A stretch of 64,000 nt of DNA from Alternaria dauci (Eukaryota > Ascomycota > Dothideomycetes > Pleosporales > Pleosporaceae): positions 2,790,001 to 2,854,000 of the forward strand of contig NC_091272.1 of the NCBI RefSeq assembly GCF_042100115.1. Reading direction: 5' to 3'. A program made the translations under genes and the position numbers. Positions 56,656 through 64,000 of this stretch are shown in pieces. Each line of letters opens with the position of its first letter. Within the stretch, counting starts at the first letter, position 1. A model generated the notes under the pieces. It was not told the DNA's origin and ran no database searches. It worked only from the letters and a program-made list of their open reading frames with translations.

Positions 56656-57834
56656 GCATATGGCCTGGAACGTATATGAGAGAGGAATATTTGATGTGTA
56701 AAATGATGGTGTCGTAATAAATGGAACTACTACGTGGCATCCGATGTTATGAAGTGTTAGTAGAATGCTATACCGGCAGCCAGTTATTACTGGTCTGCAA
56801 CCCGATCCATGACAATCCTGTGAAATACTCTCTATCAGCCTCGACACGAGATAATCGATGTACTAACCTAGTTACCCCGTCTCTCTCCAGCGGGAAAACA
56901 GAAAGGTTCGCCTGCCCGCTCTTTGTTCTACGCTTACCCTTTCCTCCAGCCCCAGTCCATGCTCCCAGCCACTTTGAAGTCTTCACCCGAACCACACACC
57001 GCGCCGAAGTTGTAACACATCACGCGTCCTCTTGCGCAATGACACGAAACTCAGTACCTCGCTGTGTCCGCACTGGCGCTACCCAGCACTGAGACTGTTC
57101 GCTATGTAGCACGGGGCTGACGGGCTGACGGGCTGACTGCGTGGACGCATGGACCTTGTGTTCGACCAGCCGGCGCGGTGTTTGTGGCATCGTTTGGGTA
57201 GGTGGTACAGAGCCTGATGGGTACGCTGCTGTATCGGGGGCGTGAGTTGCACAAGGGAGTCGGAGCTGAGGTTTGAGAACTATTAGTGTGGCCGTGTCTT
57301 ATGCTAATTTGGTGCTGAAGCGGAAGTAGCGTGTTCGCGCAAGCGATGCGAGATGGAACAGTCGTATGGCGGTTTTGTTCCCTGGACATGCCTTTGTTGG
57401 TCACGCTACCTAAGGAGAAGCCCGCTCTTGCCTCGGATTTGTGTGCAGCCTGGTGGGGCTTCTAAGCGCACCAAGTACGAGCATCTTCCTTACTTCACAT
57501 ACACTCCTTTCAATATTATATCTGAGATCCTTTTGAACTGATTATGCCATTCCGAGACATTGGAAGGGAATCTGGCTCCGGCCTTTCCGATGAGCAGTGC
57601 CTGTATACCTAACTACCGAAGTTCATGTGCGGCATAGCCTTGCGGAATCAGCGAGTGCTGCAGACGGTGGCGTCGCTGCCTAGCCAGATTCACCTGAACA
57701 CTTCCTGTATTGCAGCTCAGCCTTGTGCGGAGGTAATTCCAAGTCTCCAGTTCACCAAACTAAATCATCCACTTCATACCGACCAGCGCGATTTCTACCC
57801 TTTGCTACTTTCTCAACGATCCAGCAATCTACAA
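56656..57834. other. Intergenic region transporter-HET gene
   Basis: 1.2 kb. No supported gene apart from an open extension of the HET frame back to 57625. It contains an 8-bp three-copy tandem repeat at 57114-57137. Confidence 0.5.
57114..57137. repeat. Three tandem copies of GGGCTGAC
   Basis: Three perfect 8-bp units in intergenic DNA. Confidence 0.9.
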
Positions 57835-59178
57835 ATGAAGCTCGATTCCGACAAAACGTTTGACGAACTCTACTCCAGTCCCGATGCTCTTCAGGCAGCA
57901 TTGACAGACCTCGAGACAAGATACAAGAAGGCAGTCTCTGATACGCGAATTCCTCTTCGATTCCTTACTTTGCTGGACGATCCTCGCTCTGAACCCTTGG
58001 GAAACACGATTCATCTACGCCTTACACGGAGAGAAGATTACAACCCCAGTTGGACATATGTTGCCGTGTCCTACACCTGGGCACAACCTGAGGGTCTTGC
58101 GGCTCAATTCAATATCCCCGACATCAAAATCTGGATCAACGACACGGAAGCCCGCCCACCAAATTGCCCTCCCTCTGTCCTTTACCGGGCCCTGCAATAC
58201 GACATTCTTGAGGCCAAGACCGGTCGCCTCTGGATAGATCAAGAGTGCATCGACCAAGACGATGCGGCGGATCGCGATGAGCACATCGCACATATGCACA
58301 AGATCTACGAGCGATCCAAATGCACCGCTATTGTGCTATCGCAAGCTATGAGCGTGAGCCATGCGACCTTGTTACAGCGCTGCATCGAGGCCGATGAACG
58401 CGACAGATTGGAAAGCAGCCTCAACCAAGAAGACTCAAAAGACAATGACCAAGAAGATGAAAAGGCTGCTGCGGCGCGCATTGCATTGGAAACTGTATCG
58501 AGATTCTCGTACGATCCAGTGAAGAGCAGCAACTTGGAAAGACTTCTCGCAAGAGAAGATCACGAAGAAGATCCTATTGATTTGGTGCTCTATGCCATAT
58601 TCGAAAGCATAGTCAAAGACACTTATTTCACGCGTGCTTGGACATACCAGGAGCAGTTTTGTTCAAAAACCTCATGCTATCTGATCCCCGTACTGCTAGA
58701 TTCGACATCCTACGAAAGCATTGGCGGAAAAGAGCGAATTGGTATCTTCATGCCTTGCATCTTTCTTCGGAATGTCTATCAATGGTGTTCCCGACGTTTT
58801 CTTCAATGCTGTGCCAGTCCCAGAGAACAATTTACACTGAGTACGATAACTTTGTCATCGCTCCTCCTCGAGTACTTTCGAGTTTCCGAGTATTATTCAC
58901 TGGAAAGAAACGCTGCGGGTGCTGCGGGTGGCAAGACTTTGATACCTAGGCAAACCATCTCGGACATGAACACCCGAGAGTGCAAGTATGTGTCCGATCG
59001 CGTCACAATAGTGGCAAACATATTTGGACTAGAAACGACCCTTCGCACGACCGAGCTCCAGAACGATAGGGAAGCGAGCTATAGTACTTGCGTATTAGCA
59101 CTGCTTGTCATGAACCAGGTCTACATGGAGCCGCTTTCATGGGTCATGGGCAGAAGTATTGGAAGTGCTTTTTTTTAA
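57835..59178 (+). CDS. HET-domain (heterokaryon incompatibility) protein, possibly degenerate
   Basis: An open frame of 447 residues from ATG 57835 (MKLDSDKTFDELYSSPDALQ). The same frame is open back to 57625, but those 70 codons look like leader. The HET domain shows YVAVSYTWAQPEG, RLWIDQECIDQDD, HIAHMHKIYERSKCTAIVLS and FTRAWTYQEQFCSK. HET proteins trigger cell death on fusion of genetically different hyphae. After the QEQFCSK block (about 58,665) the frame loses family-like sequence for about 300 bases while other frames look more natural. The conserved later block DRVTIVANIFGLETTLRTTE, with SYSTCVLALLVMN, is back in the first frame. That suggests compensating indels or an unseen intron. 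The protein ends abruptly at a T8 run. It may be a pseudogene in progress. Confidence 0.7.
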   Translation: MKLDSDKTFDELYSSPDALQAALTDLETRYKKAVSDTRIPLRFLTLLDDPRSEPLGNTIHLRLTRREDYNPSWTYVAVSYTWAQPEGLAAQFNIPDIKIWINDTEARPPNCPPSVLYRALQYDILEAKTGRLWIDQECIDQDDAADRDEHIAHMHKIYERSKCTAIVLSQAMSVSHATLLQRCIEADERDRLESSLNQEDSKDNDQEDEKAAAARIALETVSRFSYDPVKSSNLERLLAREDHEEDPIDLVLYAIFESIVKDTYFTRAWTYQEQFCSKTSCYLIPVLLDSTSYESIGGKERIGIFMPCIFLRNVYQWCSRRFLQCCASPREQFTLSTITLSSLLLEYFRVSEYYSLERNAAGAAGGKTLIPRQTISDMNTRECKYVSDRVTIVANIFGLETTLRTTELQNDREASYSTCVLALLVMNQVYMEPLSWVMGRSIGSAFF

Positions 59179-59432
59179 ATACCGAGCTGGACGCATGCCT
59201 CAATAAATGAGTGGCAGAACAATCATTACGCAGAATATCGCAGGAGCATTTCCTATGTTTGCGCACATATTCGAGATCTCATTGTTGGATCTGCCTGACA
59301 GCCGTCAACCAACCTCTGGCGTGAACCGAGTCTTCATGGAGAGCAACGCACTGTTGGAAGTGTGGTATCAATAGTTCGTCATCTATCCAACCCATACTCT
59401 ACGTACAAGATGTATCAAGCGACAGAAAAAGC

Positions 59433-61280
59433 TCAAACGACTGTCTGGCCCCCACTAGCAGTCTTTGCCCTCAGGAACGCCTCGACGTCCTTGGCACTTG
59501 ACGCATCAATCTGACGGTCCATCTCTTGCTCCTGTGGGCTCCTTGTCCTCTCCGGTTCCTCAACCTTGTCCGCCTTGTGTCCACCAACGACACCGGCTAC
59601 GGTTTCTGCAGCAGAAGTAGCAGTGGAAGTAACTACAGCGGAGGCTGATAGAGCAGCTTGCTTAGCTTGGTCCAAGTAGCCCGGGGCAGCGGGTTCTTCA
59701 TGAGCAGGGAGCGGTACCTCTTTCGGTGCTTGGCCCACCGTGTTGGGCTCCATTGTAACTGTCTTGTCTCCATGTCCGTGGTCGACGGTTGCTGCGTCGG
59801 GTGTTCCTTCTGCAAGCTGGCCCGACGCGTGTGTATGATTCTGCTGCTCGAATCGTGACTCTGATGTGCCTTCGCGGATCGGTAGGGTTGTGGTGTCTGG
59901 TGGTGAGCTCATGGAAGAGCGCGATTCGGTGTCGGAGGGCGGTGTATCGATATCCGGCACGCTGGTATCGGGAGGATGTGTAGCCGTTCCCACGGTTGTG
60001 AGAGGGTCACCGATCTGTGTTGCAGGCGTTGGCGGCATTATATCCCCTTGTTTGTATCCCACGGGATTGGGAATGGAGAAGATGAGCTTTTTTCGTGGTG
60101 CTCCATTTTCACTGCCAACACCCCAGGCTTGCATCTCGCCATCCTGCCCTTCCTCCCACTTCATTGGCCCAATAGGGAGCGTCTTGCGCCCGTTCTGGGT
60201 GTTTGGGTTCGCCCACTTCATTTGCGCTTCGATGGCTGGCTCAAGGTTTGGCAGTTGTCCCCATTCGAAATCGAGACCGCCACCGTATTTCTTCGGAATG
60301 TTGTCGTGGTCGATATATTGGGAGAGCGTAGAGTAGACGTTCTGTGGGGAGAGGATGAAGATCTTGGAGACGGTGATAGGATCAAACCAACGCTTGACCC
60401 AGCCCCAGACTGTGGGAAAGAAGCTAGGCGCTCCGACGATCTGTGAAGCTGTTAGTCCTACTTGGGTGGTTCCCAGAACGACTCATAGACGTACGAATAT
60501 CCTATCCAACGTCTCGGGATAGTGCGCCGTGGCTAGTACGGAAGCATCCTGCATGTGGCCTTTGAGATTCCAGAACTGCTTCAACCCGACGCCGCTGATA
60601 TCCACAATGTTGTTGCTCTGCGAGATTGGCGTCTCTGGGTAGTTGCGAGGGACCATGGAGCATAACGGCGTGTAGAATCTTGTAAGCGACTCATACAGGG
60701 CGAAGAGGCGCAGATTCTTGGTCGCGACATTGGGTATGGTCGTTTTTGATTTGGCGAGTTGCTTCTCGTATGCGGAGATGTTCTTCGAGTTCAGCGGTGC
60801 GACCTCGAAAAGGAAGAGAGGGATGCCGCGCTTGTCGCGTCGGCCGAGCCATTGCGGATACTACGTGAGGCTGTCAGACAGGACAACAGCGCAAGTTTGC
60901 GGGACTCTGTACCAGGCGGCGCGTTTGCTCATACTCCTCGATCTCGATGGTGTTGAAGATTTCGCTTAGTTTGTTCTCTTTCCGCCAGTCCTCCGTGTCT
61001 TTGAATTGCTTAAAGGCTTCTTGGGGAACAAAACGACGCGCGCGCAAGTAGCGCCTGGAAGTAGTCAGTGCCCCGCTAAATGTACCAACTTCGCGTTTTG
61101 CGCATACAGCATGGTCTCGTCGTCATGGCTGGCTTGTTTCCCCCCGGCTGCCGGTGTGTAATAGCCGGCCTGCTGGCAGATGTTTTTGAACTCGAGAAGC
61201 TGGGCCTGCTGGTTCTCGGTAAGATGAGAAAGATGCCCCGCAGGATACTGCATCGACTCTACTCTACTGAGGTCGGCCAT
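59433..61280 (-). CDS. Sec14-like CRAL-TRIO lipid-transfer protein with long C-terminal tail
   Basis: Four exons, 61280-61108, 61054-60913, 60860-60495 and 60440-59433, encode about 562 residues. Sec14 proteins exchange phosphatidylinositol and other lipids and feed phosphoinositide kinases. The CRAL-TRIO N-region is LTENQQAQLLEFKNICQQAG with RYLRARRFVPQEAFKQFKD. The lipid-binding domain covers YPQWLGRRDKRGIPLFLFEV, VDISGVGLKQFWNLKGHMQD, HYPETLDRIFIVGAPSFFP, and the gate segment KRWFDPITVSKIFILSPQN. The tail (from about 355) is Pro/Thr/Ser-rich and ends with an Ala-rich amphipathic stretch (YLDQAKQAALSASAVVTSTA) and charged residues. The first intron uses a GTATGC donor, which restores DDETMLRYLRARRF. 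A donor 16 bases later (GTACAT) would leave a 31-base intron out of frame and is rejected. Confidence 0.93.
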
Positions 61281-62213
61281 GGTGGTATATGATAGGAAAA
61301 GTAAGGATGCAGGTTTACCGGGGCCAAAGGGAAGAGGAAAAAGCAGCGAGCCAGACCGCTCGATTCTAGGGCGTCATGTTTATGGTAATGAATGCGGCGG
61401 TGCGCGGTGACATCAATTGTGGCTGCAGATCGGGGCTCGCGGACAGCGAGCTTCGGCAACGGTTACGGGCTATCCGGACCAAATGTGGAAGAAGACATGT
61501 GGAACTTTTGCTTGTCTTACTGCCGGGCCTGAATCGTGTCATTGGCACTGATCACACTGAGTTCATAGTTGTTTTGGGCGTGTTGCGATTCAGTTCCGCT
61601 GGAAGCCGTCGGAGGTTCGCCAAGAAATCTCTGCTGACAGCGATGACTTAACACGCTGATGACTCTATGCGCGGATGTCAGCATGGAGAAGTCTACTATG
61701 TAAGCTACGTGCGATACGGGCGTATGTTTTGGCGGGGTATCACGTCTCATTCTTCCCGATCAAACTTTGCTACTATAAAGAGTACCGCAAGTTGTTGAGT
61801 CTACTGAGGTGGTGAAGTTTTACACTTTCACTATACTGATTTTGCGCACATGAGTGAGACGTGGTTGACTCGCTTGAGACATGAGACCCTGATCTGGTTC
61901 AGTTGCCAGCCAGTCAAGGCGCGACCGTATAACCTGAGCAGCGATACGACATGGAGAACAGGCGTTGGAGGTGCGTTATCGCGATGCGATTTAGCTGCCG
62001 AGGCTAGTCCATGTTAGCAAGCAATGCGCGCATCACCGCCCATGTCCCAATGTTGACGCCGCGGAACATTTGTACTACGCGCACTCGCCACACGCCTCGA
62101 GGCTATTCGTCATTGCGCCCTCACACACATCTTCGCGCCTCCCTCTGCGACTCCACACTTGCTTGGAGCCCGTTGACTTGTCTCAGCCCGCAAACTTGCA
62201 GCCCATCGCCACC
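61281..62213. other. Divergent promoter Sec14-like / F-box gene
   Basis: 933 bp between divergent starts. No gene seen. The coding frame of the F-box gene is open back to 62070, but the better start is downstream. An A-rich TATAAAG sequence lies at 61774-61780. Confidence 0.5.
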
Positions 62214-64000
62214 ATGGAACGCCCCTCCTTCACTGGCCTGCCGACCGAGATCCTCGAGGCCATCTTCCTAAACCTCGACCCGCAATCCCTCGCATCCGTG
62301 TCGCAGACGAACAAGCTCATCAAGGAGCTCACTACCGATGCGCCCATCATCTGGCGACATCTGTGCAAGTCGCAGTTCAAAACATGGGACTCCCGCCACA
62401 ACATCATCGCCAAGTTTGCAGCCCCATTGTCCGACGTCGACTGGCGCGCCCTGTACATGACCAAGCACACAATCGAGCGTCGCACAAGACAGCTCTTGAA
62501 CCACATTGTGGCCAGCCAACAAGGGCGCATACGGTGCATCAACGACATTGCAGAATTCGGATACGACGCAAAAGAGACGCTGCTGAAGGAATGCGCATGC
62601 CCTGACGACGCAGAGGATGTTCTAGCGAGACGATACTATGCCAATGCCGTGCTCGAGCGCATACACCGCGAGGTCGCCATCAAAGTGTGGACAGATTTGC
62701 ACAACGGCAAAGACATATCCATTGAGAGAGCCCTGGGCGCATACGACGTGTTCGCAAGAGTCGGAGAGGATGTCGACGTTGACGTGGTGGCGGATGATAT
62801 CACTGCGCTAGCCAATAGACTGCTACAGACATACCCCAACTTCCGCAGCTGGAGTCCTCGAGTACAGGCTTCAACATTGGCGTCCTACCTCCGTGATGAA
62901 GGCTTCCAAGGTGTCACGGACACGTCCTATCGCGCCCTTCGGAATTCCTTCATCGGCCTTGTCATTCGCTCGGCGAACCACCAATCCCTTCCCCTCATCT
63001 CGGTTGCCATCTACTGCGCAGTGGCGCAACGCGTTGGCCTTGATGCACGACCCTGCGGCTTCCTCTTCCACGTCTACACCCTCGTCTATGCGCCTAAAAA
63101 CCACAACCTCGATGGCGAGTACAAGCCGACTAGTTCGACAGAGCTTGAGTACATGTACTTGGATCCATTTCGCTCTTCTTCCGAAGTAAGACAAGGCGAT
63201 CTTCTGCGCGTCCTACGCGACATGGGTGTTCCAAGCAGCGAACACCGAGGCTTCCTCAGCGATACCAACACTCGAGAAATGGTCATGCGTACCGCACGCA
63301 ACATTATGAACTCTGTCCAGACAATCCGCGAGACGGAAGCTGGATCGCGCAGGATTGAGGCTTCGTGGATGAACTCACAACCAGACATGGACAACGCTTT
63401 CTACGCAACAATCTGGGCTATGCTGTTGGTAGGGCCCAATGAGGATAATCTTGATGCAAGCCATGCCGCAATCCGGCGCCGTCAATATCTGCCGTACCTG
63501 CTGGAGCATTTCCAGATGCATTACCCCTGGGATGTGACGTTGCTATCACGCTACGTTATCCCCATGTTTTACAATCAGCCAGAAGGCCACCGGCTGCTTC
63601 AGTTTGTGCAGAGCATGCACCAAGTCGACGCCATGCGTAGGCCTGTCGTCCGTCGTTCCGAACGTACGCGGGAAGTTACGTTCAAAGTAGGCCAATTATT
63701 TCAACATAAGCGTTATGGTTACGAGGGTGTCGTTACAGGCTGGGATGTGGTCTGTGATGCCAACGAAGATTGGATCCAGAACATGCGTGTGGATTCTCTG
63801 TCAAATGGCAGGAACCAGGCTTTCTATCACGTACTGTAGGTTCATCTTGTCTTGTACCTCTCTTGTGTTGTGCTGATTCACATAGTGTCTGCGACAAATC
63901 TCTTCGCTATGTTGCTGCTGAGAATATTCAGCCTGTTGGTAACGACACGTACCCCTCAGAGGCGTTGCTGAAACTCGCTGGTCGTCACTTCAAACGCTGG
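62214..64000 (+). CDS. F-box protein with SirB1-type and YccV/HspQ-like domains (FBXO21-like), 3' partial
   Basis: Exon 1 is 62214-63835. Exon 2 starts at 63886 and is open to the window end, giving 579 residues so far. F-box proteins recruit substrates to SCF ubiquitin ligases. The F-box is at residues 5-50 (FTGLPTEILEAIFLNLDPQS, then IIWRHLCKSQFKTW). A SirB1/transglutaminase-like region covers about 220-400 (STLASYLRDEGFQGV, LPLISVAIYCAVAQRVGLDA, RPCGFLFHVYTLVYAP). The YccV-like domain at about 495-575 (TFKVGQLFQHKRYGYEGVVT, GWDVVCDANEDWIQ) is continued across the intron by VCDKSLRYVAAENIQPVGND. This order matches human FBXO21. The start MERPSF at 62214 has an excellent context (ACCATGG). 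The CTGTAGG...CATAG splice avoids an apparent stop at 63837. Confidence 0.93.

Noticed and set aside
55894..56847. 317-codon minus-strand open frame opposite the sugar transporter
   Set aside because: It overlaps conserved transporter exons and has no recognisable motif; codon-bias artefact.
61065..61107. Alternative splice donor GTACAT for intron 1 of the Sec14-like gene
   Set aside because: It would leave a 31-base intron and put exon 2 out of frame. The upstream GTATGC donor restores the family consensus.

Overview
The window is 64 kb of nuclear DNA from a filamentous ascomycete (Pezizomycotina). The evidence is protein-coding genes with short GT...AG introns of roughly 45-70 bp, separate monocistronic genes on both strands, and fungus-specific families: Fig1, a HET-domain protein, a PhiA-like wall protein, an Hsp9/12 protein and fungal-type SWI1, TAF1 and RecQ. 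The gene set resembles Dothideomycetes/Pleosporales, but that rank is an inference. No prokaryotic feature, CRISPR array, rRNA, tRNA or intact transposon was found.

Layout. 0.7-9 kb: a cysteine-rich zinc-finger protein (-), a degenerate metallo-beta-lactamase-fold protein (+) and phosphatidylinositol-4-phosphate 5-kinase (+). 10-22 kb: proteasome ATPase RPT3 (-), SWI/SNF subunit SWI1 (+), TFIID subunit TAF1 (-), and an uncharacterised reading frame split by one in-frame UAG (-). 23-36 kb: condensin SMC4 (-), a small NIF3/PII-like protein (+), a PLP decarboxylase (-) and a RecQ/Sgs1 helicase (+). 36-45 kb: Hsp9/12 (-), Fig1 (+), cytosolic serine hydroxymethyltransferase (+), RNase T2 (-) and a PhiA-like secreted protein (-). 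45-57 kb is gene-poor and includes an AT-rich stretch and four perfect TACCTAGGTA palindromes; its genes are histone H1 (+), a BTB protein (+) and a hexose-type transporter (+). 57-64 kb: a probably damaged HET gene (+), a Sec14-like protein (-) and an FBXO21-like F-box protein (+) that runs off the right end.

Most genes are conserved housekeeping genes: transcription and chromatin (TAF1, SWI1, H1, SMC4), genome maintenance (RecQ), protein turnover (RPT3, F-box), phosphoinositide and lipid signalling (PIP5K, Sec14) and one-carbon metabolism (SHMT). They do not form a pathway cluster. The accessory material (HET, BTB, PhiA-like, decarboxylase, transporter) lies mostly in the right half beside the gene-poor DNA.

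Exon joins were worked out by hand from GT/AG sites, reading-frame continuity and family similarity. No clear new multi-gene system is visible. The strongest oddities are the UAG-split gene with two helix-turn-helix-like blocks, the metallo-beta-lactamase protein lacking its first two metal histidines, histone H1 micro-exons, the HET gene with suspected indels, and the palindrome cluster in the gene-poor DNA.
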